64,000 bases of DNA from Anticarsia gemmatalis (Eukaryota > Arthropoda > Insecta > Lepidoptera > Erebidae), in contig NC_134762.1 of NCBI RefSeq assembly GCF_050436995.1, positions 10,624,167 to 10,688,166 of the forward strand, read 5' to 3'. This document shows, one piece after another, positions 1-13,346 of this stretch. How positions within the stretch are numbered: the stretch's first letter is position 1; every line of letters begins with the position of its first letter. The notes beneath the pieces were generated by a model. That model was given only the letters and a program-made list of their open reading frames with translations. It did not search any database and was not told the origin of the DNA. The position numbers and the translations under genes were made by a program.

Positions 1-119
1 CACATACTAAAAGTAAGGTCAATGGCGAAACTTAAGTTGCTAATAAACTATCTAACTATAAGAATTAACAGTAGTGATAATTAAACACATAATTGTCTCA
101 CTACAAGGCAGTCTATGCA

Positions 120-240
120 CATACGAGTATGTGCTATCCAGAAATAATCGTTTCGGGTCTAGTTGTGCTTTGTGTTCGTTGTTTGTATGTTTGTAAAAGT
201 CCCCGCGAGACAAGAGCAATTAGTGCGGGAGTTGTCTTAT
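120..240 (+). repeat. Dispersed repeat, GTTTGTATGTTTGTAAAAGTCC family
   Basis: Shares TTGTTTGTATGTTTGTAAA, CCCCGCGAGACAAGAGCAAT and TGCGGGAGTTGTCTTATAAA with copies near 8870-8998 (reverse) and 50110-50345 (reverse, with an inverted tail). Probably SINE-like. Confidence 0.45.
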
Positions 241-1834
241 AAAAAGCTCCGAAATGAGAGCATTGGAATCAAAGGTCATGGGAGTAGCAGCTTTTAAGGA
301 ATCCTAGTCATTTTCGGAATGAGAGAGTGATTAGGAATTGAATACGCTGGTCACATGCAGGTAGAGGACTATGCTACCTTACATGAATGATTTTTAAAAG
401 TTCTTGGACACACTTGCAGGTTTTTATATTTTTTTTTGTATGTTTGCACGCGTTAATCTATGGAACTAAAGTCGGATCTTGAAAAAAATCCCTGTTTATA
501 TTACCCACAGTAATCAAGCAGTCTTTAAGCTCTATCTTGCTCTCTATAATCCATACTAATACGTGGGCCACTACTTATATTTTGAGCCTAACTATGAAAA
601 ACGGTAAATATGTGAGTGAAAACTACTTTATCGTGTTCTCGGGTATTCTTATGCATGATCTAGATAAATTTTTATCTGATCGAAATATTTTTTTTTCTTT
701 CCCGAAGACCCCTCCAAAACAGGGTGTTTAAAAGCATAACCTGTTTCTTGTGCCGATGAAAAATCAAGGTTAATGCTATTTATTCTTGATGTTTTGGAAC
801 TAAATAAAGTCATATGATGTCAAACTGTAGTGTTTGGCGAGAAACTAATTTATTCGATTATTTTCGTGCACATAACAGCTGGTTGTTTAACAAGATGCGT
901 TAGGGCGGACAGTGTCATTATGGCACTCGACCTGTGGGATTTTGTGGTTTTTCCATATTTTAAACCAGTCTTTCGGTAAACTTTTGATTGTAAATCAATA
1001 AGAATTAACCATTCTACATTTTTCTAAAGACATTTTGGGCCGTGACAAAGTTTTTATAAAAAATCAAGGGACTATTTGTTTCAAAGTGCTTCGAGCGCGA
1101 AAATTTTTTTCTGGATTTGGTTCATTTTAAAGCATCCATAAAGTCGACTGACGTTTACTTTTCGACTCATGCGCATAGATCCTAGATCTGTGGTCTGTCA
1201 CGATTTGATACATGTATTTTGAAGCAAAACGATAGAATTTTCAAGCATTCGTTCGCACTAATCGGCGCGAGTACCTTTGCGAATTCTTGTAGAAAAAAAA
1301 TTGGCTCATTTAGAAAAAAACTTCTAAACGGAAATGTTCTCTCCAAATATTTTATATCTAATAGTGGAAATAATGTATAGGATTGTATCGATCTATTGAT
1401 GTGTCAGAAAACGGAAATGCATAATTAATTTTCGCACAGCATCGATTTTTCCGGACACAACTGGTGACCTTGGACGCCCTTCAGGAATTTCATTGGTGAG
1501 GGAAAAATAATTATGATAGAACTCTACATATTAGCGTTTTAAATTTTCAAAAGATCGGACTTTATCACCAAAATAATAAATAAGTCGATATAGACACGAC
1601 TGTTTCTATAAGTCACGTCAAAAGTCGTAAAAAATATTAGCACCAAAATGTTAACATCCTAATACCATATTCCCGCACACTTACAATTTTCGATCGACGA
1701 TATTGAAAATATTTTCAGCGCAGATTCCAAAACTTTCTTAGGAATGTAGTAGTCAAAAAGGTCAAACTTTACGATGAAAGCACCAAATGGGGTCTAAAAC
1801 AATCAGATTCGTCAAGGCTCAAAATATAAGTAGT

Positions 1835-2322
1835 GACCTAAGTATTATAAATGCGAAAGTAACTCTGTCTGTCTGTCTGTCTGCTACTCAATCACGCCTA
1901 AACTACTGAACCAATTTGCATGAAATTTGGTATGGAGATATTTTGATACCCGAGAAAGGACATAGGCTACTTTTTACCCCGGGAAAATGACGCATTTCCC
2001 GGGAAAATTCAGGTGGCGAACGAAGTCGCGAATAATCAATATTATAATGACATTAAATTAACAAAATTCCGTTGTCATGGCAACTGTTTTCATGGCGGAT
2101 ATGCGCGATTCGTTATATTTTTTTTTTTTTTTTTTTTTTTTTATATTATATTAAGAGATATAAATAATTTTAAAAATATTTTTCGTGAAAAAAAGCATAT
2201 TTTATATCATCACGCTACGTCCAACAGGAGCAGAGTAACAGTAAAGAAGTGTTACAAAAACGTGGAAAATTCTGACCCATTCTCTCTTATGTGACGCAAG
2301 CGAAGTTGCGCGGGTCAACTAG
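1835..2322 (+). mobile_element. Non-autonomous Helitron, same composite type
   Basis: Closely similar to the 36.3 kb copy, with a damaged 5' end (CTAAGTATTATAAATGCGAA) and a 3' end GCGGGTCAACTAG before T. It carries a 25-nt poly(T) run at 2118-2142 absent from the other copy. A 93-codon frame across the T run is not a gene. Confidence 0.8.
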
Positions 2323-2555
2323 TGCTTTATAAGTTTTAAAAACATACGAATTATCAATAAAAACACTCGTTTATAGCTTTGTTTAGCAATTTAGCAATGA
2401 TGAAGCTATCAAGTCATGATGCAAATTTTATTATTTTACGGCTTTTACTGATGCTATAGGTTACTCATTTAGCTGTATGTAAAGTATTGCTTTAAATGTC
2501 AACTAGTATGTTAAAATATTGATATGATTAATAGTAAATACCTAAACGAAGATAT

Positions 2556-2649
2556 TGTCCCAACCAGCACTCGGTCAGCGTGGCGGACTCTAGGCCTAAA
2601 CCCTCCCCGATTACGGGAGGAGACCCTTTCCCAGTAGCGGGACATTAAT
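2556..2649 (-). repeat. LINE-tail/SINE-like repeat fragment
   Basis: Reverse copy: CCAACCAGCACTCGGTCAGC through TTACGGGAGGAGACCCTTTC to CGGGACATTAAT. Confidence 0.65.
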
Positions 2650-3223
2650 AGTTTGAATTTATTACAAACAAAAACATACGGGTTATGTATTAAATATATT
2701 TTTAACTTGTAAATATTCTTTATTAAATATTCTTTTAGGTCGAGATGTGATAACATTCCTTAATAAAAAGTTGGGGCAACGTTGCAGCTAGCATTATTTA
2801 TCATTTTGTAAGTCAATGGTTTTTACAATCAATCAAGTATAACAGTATAAGACATTATCCCTTACGAACAAGCATTGCTGCTTTTATAAAGGTGTAAAAT
2901 CTAGTAAATTGTTTAAAGTAAGTTCATCAACATATCATAGTTTCAAATTTAATTTAGTATTCTAGTTAATACTTTAAAACATTAACTACGGGTGATTTAA
3001 TATTGCAAGTTTATGAGTGTTGACGTAATGTACCACACCTGTCTGTGACAAACGGTGTTTTAACATGCCTACATAAAACCGTTTTATGTAGTGTTGATAC
3101 ATACAAATTAAACATAAAGAGAAATCCAGAACCGACTAGATTATGATGAATATCGTCATATCCTAGAATGAATTTTCTTAAAAAGTAGAATATACTGTCG
3201 TGGTAAAGCTGACAAGTATGCGC

Positions 3224-3354
3224 ATCACGTATCTCGGTTGACAAATTGACGGGCCCACAACACAATACATTGCTGTTTTGACGTAACGTGCTAATCATTA
3301 TTATCTAAGGGAGAATACAATGCATGGCTTTAGTTATCAACTGAGATATGTGAT
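3224..3354. mobile_element. TIR element, ATCACGTATCTC family
   Basis: Left ATCACGTATCTCGGTTGAC and right TATCAACTGAGATATGTGAT are inverted repeats. The interior carries AATACATTGCTGTTTTGACG and ACGTGCTAATCAT. A 95-codon frame over it is chance. Confidence 0.6.
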
Positions 3355-4577
3355 TACTCCCCACTTTTAGATTTTGAGTAGATTCAAAACAGTCTAAATT
3401 GTTTTATGTTGCACGAGTTTTAGCCCGCAACTTCGTACGCGGAGAAAGTTATGTTCTATGTGCTAATCCATTATTTGTTTGCTTTTAAAACAGCTGAATA
3501 ATATGTGCATTAAAAGTGTTATATTCATATTAAAAATATATAATTTCAAATTTATTTCTTTATAATCCAAATAATTACAATTCCGTGGTACATCTCACAC
3601 CTGTAGGTTTAAAATCTCAGAATCAGTTATGCCTTATAAGTAAAACATTACAGTACTTGCTTCTTCTAAGTAATAAAGTAGCCATGGGAGACGCAAAAAA
3701 GAAATTGATTTATTCCGCGTTCTAACTATAAATTGTTAAGGTGTTTAAAACATTTGCATGTGACGGAAACGGCACAGGAAATCCTAACGAGGGGCTGGAA
3801 GTTAGCTAACATAGCCATGAGTATATCCACTACCATTGAATTATACCATAGAAGTAATTGATAAGTTTTGAATAGCCTCAGGTTAAACATCACCTTCCTG
3901 AGTAAGAAAGTTTCGTCGAATTTGGTGCAGACTTTTCGGAGATTAGGCCAAACACACAGATAAGATTTTTTTTTAAGTTATACAAAATTAAAGCAAAGGT
4001 TTTCTCTTAGTGTATAGAGCATCTAGAAAAATCTGACATTGGCAACTATTTTTGTAATAAATACTTCTTTATTGCCTTCGAGTACCTACGGTGGAATAAG
4101 GGCTTGCTGAACATTAGGTATACAAGATTCGATTTCTAAGTCAGACAAAGTTGGAATGTACTAAATGTACTGGGTATTAGTTAGTATTAGTTTATGTCAT
4201 TGACCATGACTTGAGACTTTTCAAAAGTCGTTATGTGAGAGTTTATTAACATAAACATCACATTACCCAACCGGGAAATCAAACATTGTACTACTGACAC
4301 AACTAACTACCAATTTAATCATCAAATCAGTCCCTCTTTCACTAAACACGTTCACATAATGTTGCAATTGTTAACCACTGCCGGTACCACTAGGCGGAAG
4401 AGGGGTGACGATATCTACAGGATGTATGTCTGTGTTATGGAACAGGTGATCTGACGATAATGCTTTTTTTTGTTTTGGTTTAATGGGGCATCATTAAAAT
4501 GCGGGCCTTTTAAACAATACTCTTCTTGTGTTTGAAAATTTATTGAAATATGTTGTTGGTTTTTTGTTGGCTTAACG

Positions 4578-4785
4578 TAGGGTTGCCATCTCCAAAATTT
4601 GGAAAACCGGACAAGACGCGTGAAAACGGTGAATATAGTTGGTTCGTCGGTTGATCGTGGTGTGAAATTTTTTTTATTTATTATTTTTTTAAAACCCAGT
4701 CTACAAATAAACCTTCCCCGGATGCTCCCCGGATGCCCTCTAAACTAGGACAAATCCGGGGAAACCCGGACGGATGGCAACCCTA
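4578..4785. mobile_element. hAT-type MITE with exact 8-bp target duplication
   Basis: Element of 208 bp with 13-bp TIRs, TAGGGTTGCCATC and GATGGCAACCCTA. It is flanked by the 8-bp direct repeat GCTTAACG on both sides (4570-4577 and 4786-4793). An 8-bp duplication indicates the hAT superfamily. The interior is AT-rich with CCGGAC and CCCGGA motifs near the ends. It has no coding capacity. Confidence 0.85.
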
Positions 4786-5799
4786 GCTTAACGAGACTAG
4801 ACAGTTTGTTAAACAGAGATTTGTGTTTAAACAGCCGATTATAAAATTGCTTTCGAACCTACGCTATTTAAGCTGATAATATTTTGTCGTAAGTAACACT
4901 ATTTTTGGACCACGATAAGCAAATATGTTGATCGAGGAAAAAGATGTTGCGCGAAAAATTTATTAATTCAAATCTTGTACAAGAAAAGTTTTAATTAATT
5001 ACGAATATTTTGCCAAGCAATACTCAAATGTTGGTTAAATATCTAAACAGTTTAGTCTCCTACTCCGTATGACAGAAATAACTGCTCTATGGAAAGAATA
5101 TTTCCATAGCTAAAAAGAATATTACCGATTTAATATTATACTTTGCCTGCATGAATTTTAACCCTTTTCGAAGAGGTACTCCAAACACTTCTCTTAGTGC
5201 TCATCAACACTTCGTCAGAAGTCTCATAAAAAACTCTACGCTCAGTAGTTTTGGCTACGCGTTAGCCACCAGTCATTACTCAGTAACCATCGAGTTTTAT
5301 ATATACTGATCGATTAACTTCAAAGATCTTTAAAAGAACTCACGAAATATGTCAATAACGAGATAATGAGACAAGTTACCCCAATAAAAAACGACGGAGA
5401 CACTCTGTCTATAGCCAGTAGCCTACATGACAATCATCACGATTTCATACTTCGATAAAACATTCCCGATACTTGATAAAACAAAATACTTGCATACAAA
5501 AGTACTAAAGATAAAATATTATAATTTTACCTCACGTATCACAGAACCAGTTATAATTACTGATTAAAAGTATCAATCGTAATAAAACAATGTATTTTGC
5601 ATAGATAAAAAGTTATTTATTTTTATTGATTTAACGTCAATGTGACGTTTATGGGCTATTTTGCCTTTGTGAATTGCAGTAATGCGCAGTTAGGTATTAT
5701 TGATTAGTAGATAGCACTAGAATTTTCATATTTTATACTGAAATCCTAAGCCCTATTGACAGACCTAATATTACCTACTACATTATACTATATTTGGTC

Positions 5800-5880
5800 T
5801 TACAATATTAGTATGTCTTGGCGATGGCTACTTGTGTGGGTCGTAGGTTCGACTCCTACTTGAAACATTAAATTGCGTGT
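5800..5880 (+). mobile_element. SINE head with tRNA-like B box
   Basis: CGTAGGTTCGACTCCTAC contains a perfect GGTTCGANTCC B box with flanking stem. No complete cloverleaf or clear A box at tRNA spacing was found, so it is a SINE head rather than a tRNA gene. Confidence 0.35.
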
Positions 5881-6066
5881 CCAGAAATTAATAATTATTA
5901 TGGCTCGGATTTTCTTTTAGTTATAAAAAATCACGCCTTTTCCCAGAGACCAGAGAACGCCAATTAATTTATAACCGTTATTTTTGTAAAAGTCCTACCA
6001 ATAAGACTACTTTCGTATTGCAAAAGTATTAAATATCTCAAGTATTGCACCATCCATACAAAAATA

Positions 6067-6313
6067 TCTATACTAATATTATAAAGCTCAAGAGTTTGTT
6101 TGTTTGTTTGTTTGAACGCGCTAATCTCAGGAACTACTGGTCTGATTTGAAAAATTCTTTCAGCGTTAGATAGTCCAATTATCGAGGAAGGCTATTTATC
6201 ATCACGCTACTAACAGTAGGAGCAGAGTATCAGTGAAAAATGTTACAAAAACGGGGTAAATTTTGACCCATTCTCTCATATGTGACGTAAGCGAAGTTGC
6301 GCGGGTCAGCTTG
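6067..6313 (+). mobile_element. Helitron, second family, degraded 3' end
   Basis: Starts TCTATACTAATATTATAAAG. The 3' hairpin and GCGGGTCAGC are present but the terminal CTAG has become CTTG. Confidence 0.75.
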
Positions 6314-7432
6314 TGTATTTAGAAATTGCTTCACCTACGTATCTCGCAAAGAAACATTACATAAAATATATAATCTAAAACAAATATTAACAAAGACGAC
6401 ACTAAGTTGAACTGTGAAAACAATTGAACCGTGGAAAGTATAGAAAGCGTGCTTGAATGGTTATTACACCCAGTTAACATTGACCCATCAAGTAGAACAA
6501 AATACAGTAAATAAGAGACCTTTGTTAACTGGATGAACTACCCATTTTAAAATGACCTCTGTACGTGTTTAAAGAATTAGACTGCCTTTGTGGTGTCGTC
6601 CGTAGAGTTCGATTCCTTGGTTGGGCAAAGTGCTGTATACTCGTTTAAGTTCTATCACCACGTAGGTCATTTAGGCAGTTTTGACATTTTGATGCCATTG
6701 ACTAGAGAATCGAAAGACGAGATTGAAATTTGTCTCTCCTGAAACTAACGACGATAGGTCTCTTCTAATTTATTGTTGAATATTTCTCAATAGTAGGCCG
6801 GAGTTTGGTAACGTCCCGGTACAACATGGGGCTAACATTTTCATCAAAATCCGGTCAGTATTCTTAACGTGATTGGGTAACAAACATATAAACTTTCGTG
6901 TTTATAATATTCTCCTAGTTTCTGTCCATAACGTTGCCTGTATACAAAATCTCGGGATAAAAAGCATCCTATGTTTTATTCAGAGTTATAAACAAACTGT
7001 TTTCCAAATTTTTGCGTGATTAGATAGCAAACTTTCAAACATACCCACTTACGTATTGATCATATTAAGTAAAAATATCAATTTTAAGTAGAGCTGTCTT
7101 AAGCAAGTATGTATTGAACACGGAGGGTCTATGTAAATTGGTTTACGATCCAAAGATTTTTTCCAGCTAAGGTTCATTGAAGTGTTTCGCTACTTATTAT
7201 ATTAATGTTGCAATTGAGTTGTGTATCAAAATTTATTGCTTCGGTACTCTTTTAATTCGGGAAATGGAACTATGTTACGTATTTAGTGCGTTAATTAATT
7301 TACATAAGTATGAAATATGATGTACAATCAATATTTCAAATATAACACATCATTTTTGTAATTAATAACAACTGAAATTAATAGTTTGCTGTATTTCTTA
7401 CGCAGTTTTTTTATTATTTTGCTGCGAAAATC

Positions 7433-7508
7433 ACTTGGCTGGCGTGGTGCAGTCAAGGCCAAATCCCTCCCCGAATTTGGAAGGAGACCTTTGCCCAGTA
7501 GTGAGACA
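7433..7508 (-). repeat. LINE-tail/SINE-like repeat fragment
   Basis: Reverse copy containing GGCTGGCGTGGTGCAGTCAA and GGAGACCTTTGCCCAGTAGT. Confidence 0.55.
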
Positions 7509-7552
7509 GTTATGGGATAAAAACTGTTAAAAATATTACTTCAGTATCTTAA

Positions 7553-7749
7553 TCCATACTAATATTATAAATGCGAAAGTAATTCTGTCTGTCTGTCTGT
7601 TACTCAATCACGTCTAAACTATTGACCCAATTTGCATGAAATTTGGTATGGTGATATTTTGATACCCGAGAAAGGACATCAAAAGACTCGGGAAAATAAC
7701 GCATAATGGGAAAATTAGGGTGGTGAACGAAGTCGTGGATAAAAACTAG
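7553..7749 (+). mobile_element. Short Helitron with the original 3' end
   Basis: Begins TCCATACTAATATTATAAAT after an A and ends GGATAAAAACTAG before a T. Its 5' module matches the 36.3 and 1.8 kb copies but it stops where they continue, so it shows the ancestral end. 197 bp. Confidence 0.8.
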
Positions 7750-7873
7750 TATCTTATTAATTTAACTTTATGAGAAACAAAAACAAACTATCAAAATCAA
7801 TTCATTCAATGAAAAGTTATAACTGGTGACGAATTGAGAACCTCTTCCTTTTTTCAGTCGGCTAACAAGTTGC

Positions 7874-7961
7874 TATTATCGTAGTTAAGTCAATGAAACG
7901 AAAGAATAAGAATGAGTTATTATCGTAGTTAAGTCAATGAAACGAAAGAATAAGAATGAGT
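7874..7961 (+). repeat. Exact 44-bp tandem duplication
   Basis: Two identical 44-bp units beginning TATTATCGTAGTTAAGTCAA and ending AATAAGAATGAGT. No base differs, so the duplication is recent or an assembly artefact. Confidence 0.85.
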
Positions 7962-8505
7962 GAATGAGAACGATGCTATTACATGAAGCTTATGTATGTA
8001 TGAATGTGGAAGTAATCCCATACATATTTGAGTGAGAGATTAGGATTAGTATGAAACCAGGGTCAATAATGTTGATTTATGGATTTGAAACGGCTTGGAA
8101 TTCAGTATTTACTGTGAAAACTTCAGAAATGCTTTTAGAACATAACAAATGTTAGGCCAATATTTGACACTTATCTATATATTTGCGAGTATTATAAAGA
8201 GGAAAAATTTATATGAAAGTATGTATGTAACGAATTGGCTTAAAAAGGTACTGCGGGCTTATCATACATCTCAGTTGACAAATAGTTAATATGCAATACA
8301 TTACTGCTTTCACGTACAGTGTTAGTCACCATAATCTAGGAGAGAAAACAATGTACAACATAATGGCTTAATCATTAAAAAATTATTTCACCGTTTCGAT
8401 GCTACATAAATCACTGATTTTATTATAGGCAATATTAATTGCAAGATTTATAGTAAGGCCTTTGCTAGCACGTTTAGTTGACTCTAGTTATATAACTAAT
8501 ATATA

Positions 8506-8531
8506 TTTTTATAACTACGTAGTTATAAAAA
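8506..8531. repeat. Perfect 26-bp palindrome
   Basis: TTTTTATAACTAC followed directly by GTAGTTATAAAAA, with no loop and a TACGTA centre. No flanking element explains it. Confidence 0.85.
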
Positions 8532-10293
8532 ACAAATAGTTTTTTTAAACAGCCCTAGCACAAGTTTAAAAAACAATACTATTGTATACCTGCTATTCAT
8601 ACATACAAATGTTTCCGTCTGTCGTGGACTACATCATGATGTTTTGTACAAGCCGTAAGCCGGATGCCAGCTTCCTAGTACATAAGCCGCTTTCAAATGC
8701 AATACTGATTTACGTTTGTTTTAATTTTTACATGTATAACACCTAACTAATCTAATATTTTAACGTTTATTAATTGCGCATGCATTTACAGTGCGTAATA
8801 TCTTTCAAGATTATTATTTACAGTTTCGATTCCATTATTTTGTTAATAACTATTGTATATTAGATTTCAGGGATTCGTGCTCTTGTGACGCCGGATCTTT
8901 TACAAACATACAAACAATGGATAAGAGTTTAAGTGGACCCTTAGTAACTATTTATTTTATGTTCTGTCTGAGAATCAAACCCACGACGTCCCATTGCTGG
9001 TAGGTGCTTTGGCCGTCATAAAATCCTTTAATGCTGGCAACGAAACACAAAATAAGATTTAACGTAAATATTGTGTTTCATGCAAGAAACAGACTCGCGA
9101 TCCATATAGCCTTGTAATTATGATTTTAGTTAGAAAACACCCTTAACCGTAATAGTGTGATGCATGACAATATCGTAAACCACCGCTAGATAGATTCAGC
9201 GTAGAAAAACAAAATAGAGGAAAATTTTACGAACTAAAGTTGACTATGAACAATACTTTGAATTACCACGCTAAATGATTCAGAATCTATCTATTTCATT
9301 AACAAAACAATGACTCAAAGTCAACAAAATCCGTATCCACAGCTCAATTTCCTTAAAAATACATCCAAACCTCATAATTTAACATAATTACAATGGTATC
9401 CATATATCGTTATATCGGCAGGATGCGTAGGCGCATTGCGTTACGGATCTACGCTGATGTGGCACTTAACTAGGTCAATGACTCTAGTTCCAAGATAAAA
9501 TAATATTTATTATATTTTTATTAATTTTATACAAGTGCACTTACTTAAATATGAAATTTCTAGGTCGAGTGACTTGTGTTTGAATTTTTAGATTTTTTGT
9601 TGCTGCATTTAAAACAAAAGAAAGTATTTTTATTTAATTAGCGATGCAATTAAATTCGCTAAATCATTCAACACTTGTGAAATCACAAAAAATAGTGCAA
9701 CTACTAAAATCCGGTTTCTAAAATTCAAGGATGATGTTTTTTTAAATGCCGTTTTTATTTTACCGCCTGTACTGTAACATGGGTCATTTAATAGTAATTG
9801 TATTCGAACTGTCATCAATTGCCCTGTTCCTTCAACGTATAGTCAAGGCAGAACGGTCTTCTATTGTGTGTGCAGAAATACGCTGATTAACATACAAGTT
9901 TGTCTTTGTTTTTGTCACATTACTATAAAATTAAAATCTATTTAAAAATAGTTACAAAATCAACAGTTTTCTAACATGTCCGTTAAAGTCAATAGGCTCG
10001 TCCTCTAAAAAATTGGTCTATTTATTTTGTTTTCCATGGGACTATCATAGTTAATGGCGAAACGGGTATGTTAAGGCCTCTGCCTAAATTAGGGTAGAAC
10101 AGTCGTGATATTATGTACGTATTAACGAAACATATTCCTAGCTTTAAACAACAATCGTAACAAGATCTCGATAGATATCGGCACGCGCAAGGAACACGCC
10201 GATTTGTAACGGTCTGAACCACACGCACTCAGTGTTGCTACTGCTGGGATTGGGTAACTACACGATCTCAAGCAGGGTTCCTTAATAACAACT

Positions 10294-10464
10294 GTAGCGC
10301 GATTCTGTACAACTATCGAGTATCGACAACTGGCTGGCAACAACAATTTTGTATGAAAATCCGATCAGCGCCTCTAGCGGTCATCATAGAAACTATTTTG
10401 GCAATACATTATAAATGTCAAACTCTCGAAACTCGATGGTTCCGATTGTACAGAATCGTGCTAC
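10294..10464 (+). mobile_element. TIR element with 17-bp inverted ends
   Basis: GTAGCGCGATTCTGTAC at the left and GTACAGAATCGTGCTAC at the right, 171 bp apart end to end. The family has three more near-complete copies at 27.4, 43.5 and 49.6 kb. The interior shares CGACAACCGGCTAGC and AGCGCCTCTAGCGG. The superfamily is not clear because the target duplication is ambiguous. A 74-codon frame (10122-10346) overlaps it by chance. Confidence 0.7.
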
Positions 10465-10953
10465 CTGCTTATGTATGAACTTAATAGCCATTTGACTGAT
10501 CCAATAAAATTAGTACAAAAAATATACATAGTATAGTTTATAAAGTAGATTAACTCACAGGATACTTTTTACACTAGAAAATTTTTTCACGCGGACGGAA
10601 TCGAAACCAAATAAGTGACTAATAAAATGTTGCATTCTCAAATAATTATAATTTAAATACAAAATTATACAGGCTGTCCATTTTAGATTACAAGTTAAAT
10701 ATTTTTTTGTAAACCTCGTCAACTACCCAATTGTAGAAGGCACGTAAAGTTTTACTAAATATAGTAAATATATAGTATTATATGGTAACAAGGAGGTCAC
10801 TCCGTCATAATGCTTACGGTACGATAAACTCTCACTTTTAGGTACTTTTAGGTAAATGTTGGGAAAATAGTCATCATTATGTCCATACATGAGATACTAT
10901 GGGAAATGCGGTCGGTTTAAATTATATGAGTATGATACATATATAATTACACA

Positions 10954-11197
10954 TCTATACTAATATTATAAAGCTAAAGAGTTTGTTTGTTTGTTTGAAC
11001 GCGCTAATCTCGGGAACTACTGGTCCGATTTGAAAAATTATTTCAGTGTTAGATAGCCCATTTATCGAGAAAGGCTATAGGCTATATATCATCACGCTAC
11101 GACCAATAGGAGCAGAGTACCAGTGAAGAATGTTACAAAAACGGGGAAAATTTTGATTCTCTTATGTGACGCAAGCGAAGTTGCGCGGGTCAGCTAG
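10954..11197 (+). mobile_element. Non-autonomous Helitron, second family, complete
   Basis: Starts TCTATACTAATATTATAAAG and ends with hairpin GCAAGCGAAGTTGC plus GCGGGTCAGCTAG. Flanked by A and T. 244 bp, with the GTTTGTTTGTTTGAACGCGC motif near the 5' end. I recall this type as the Lep1-like Helitrons of moths. Confidence 0.85.
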
Positions 11198-12684
11198 TAT
11201 ACAATAACATTGTTATTTAAATAACATTTTGTAGAGCCTCTTGATAGTAGAGTAATTCCCCGGGATTTTATATTGGAATTATTAATGTATATCCGCAATT
11301 GAAAATGTTTTAAGATAAGTATGTAATTCAAATGATACTTGAAGAACTCTTGTGACTATATATTTTTAAAAGAAAAGGCAGGCAAAAAATGTTTTACATA
11401 GCGAAAAAGGTTTTTGCCATTGACCGTAGCATTTTTGAGAACGAGTGTACATAAACGATTTTACTAATATTATAAAAGCGAAAGTTTCTATGTTGAAATG
11501 GATGTTTGTTACTCTTTAATGAAATAATACTGTCATTTTATTACACAGAACTTACAAGGTGGATTAATATATAGTATATTTTACCCGGGCAAATCATCTT
11601 TCACGTACAAAATCGGGCGCAAAATGTAGCTATGTAACTTCCACATAAGTTTGTATCCAATTTAATCATATTTAAAACTAGGCTGCAATCTTTGGGCACA
11701 TAATACGGATACAGATATCAATCAGTATGTAACAGAAACTGCACTGATAAGAGATAGCGTGACATTTGTGTCGACTGTCATGTGTCCGGCCGATCAAGAT
11801 TGTGCTGTAATCACCGAGTGATAATGCGCGATATTATGCAAAATGGGCAATACATATGACTTTTAATGTTGTTTTATGAAGAATTAATGCAATTTTATTT
11901 GTAGTGTGAATATGTGTTTTATTTCACAAATATGTATCGATGTGGAGATCATAGCATGTGCTTTATTTTATTGTGAATACGAGGAAAAGGTTTAAAAATG
12001 CTTAAGTTTCGCATATATTCAAATCTGTGAAGAAGAAAAATAAGTAATTCAAGATATTTTTTTGCTGAAAAAATATAATGTTTGCTCCTAAAGCGAATAA
12101 AATGTTTGCTCCTAAAGAAGATATAACATTGTCTAAGAGAAAGACCAAATGACTAAATTTTAATCAAAAATCGATATGATCAATTTAATATTAATTCAAG
12201 TTTAACAAACTTAAATATCAACAGAACCCACACTATAAAAATAAAACAAAACAATTCTATTTCACATTGGCAACACTAAACCGTTTAAAACAATAGCGTT
12301 GTGCAATTAGTCTAATTCATTTTGAAACTCGTTAATTTGTTTTAGTAAATAAAAACTTCGGTCAAGGGCGATCGACAGATTTGTGATAAAATTTAATTAG
12401 TTGTTAGTCGTTAGCATATCTTCACGCTCTCATTAGTATAAGCAGTGAAACTAAAGAACTTTGCAGAATTAAACGAGTTTTTGCCGATTTGTCGATAAAA
12501 AGTATTGATTTGAGAGAAAAACGTTAATTAAAGTTTGGTGTCGCAAATAGCTGAAGAAACATCTCAGATTGTACTATCAGAATGACGCAATCTAAAGGGG
12601 AAACTAATTACCAATTTGCCTTAACTTAGGGGTTTTCTTGCCCTAAAACTTTTCTGAAGTGATTAATAATAAAATATGGAGTAT

Positions 12685-12707
12685 AGAGAGAGAGAGAGAG
12701 AGAGAGA
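12685..12707 (+). repeat. GA microsatellite
   Basis: About eleven AG units followed by AAGAGATAGATAG. GAGA-type sequence can bind GAGA factor, but no promoter is visible here. Confidence 0.8.
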
Positions 12708-13083
12708 AAGAGATAGATAGCCTAATTCTTATTTAATCAATTAATGAATTATTACTAACAAGTGAAACCACCCAAAACATTGTTAACTCCTAAAATATTG
12801 CATGAACTCAACTGTGGCCTTGCCAAGGCGTATTATTATTCGTTTATCAACCGGTAATAACTGACTATAATAACATCAAAAATACACACAACTATATAGC
12901 AATAGGCTCGCTCTATAACATAGGACTAATATTATTGGCAAAACGGTATATAATACACTGCCTAAACTTTTACTAGTTATAACACGTGTGATATAAGTAT
13001 GTATGTACAATGTACACTAAAACGTTCCGTATTACCAAATTTATCAATCATTCAACGTTCCCATCCATAACATGTATTGTACA

Positions 13084-13346
13084 TAGGGTTGCCAGATCCA
13101 CGCTGATTTCCTGGACATTACTGTGGCCACGAAAAGGGAGATTTCGTCTCCGGTCCGAGACTACACTAATCCCGTTTTCTGAGCTACATTTAGCGATAGT
13201 TCATCTATGCAATAGCGTTAATTTAGAAACAAACTATGACTAAATGACTTAAAGTATTGCCTTTGTTAAAACTAGTACTCTTATCATTCCGGGACAGCAA
13301 ACTAAAATTTCTAGATGATGTTAATCCCGGCCATCTGACAACCCTA
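13084..13346. mobile_element. Second hAT-type MITE, 8-bp target duplication ATTGTACA
   Basis: Element of 263 bp with TIRs TAGGGTTGCCAGAT and ATCTGACAACCCTA, flanked by ATTGTACA on both sides (13076-13083 and 13347-13354). The ends match the 4.6 kb element but the interior differs. It contains a half copy (about 13170-13240) of the CGGTTTCTGAGGTACAT foldback family found at 23.6, 28.4 and 40.5 kb, so one element inserted into another. Frames of 77 and 82 codons here are chance. Confidence 0.85.

Noticed and set aside
2118..2142. 25-nt poly(T) considered as a retroposon tail
   Set aside because: It lies inside a Helitron copy and is absent from the sister copy. It is a simple expansion, with no retroposon head next to it.
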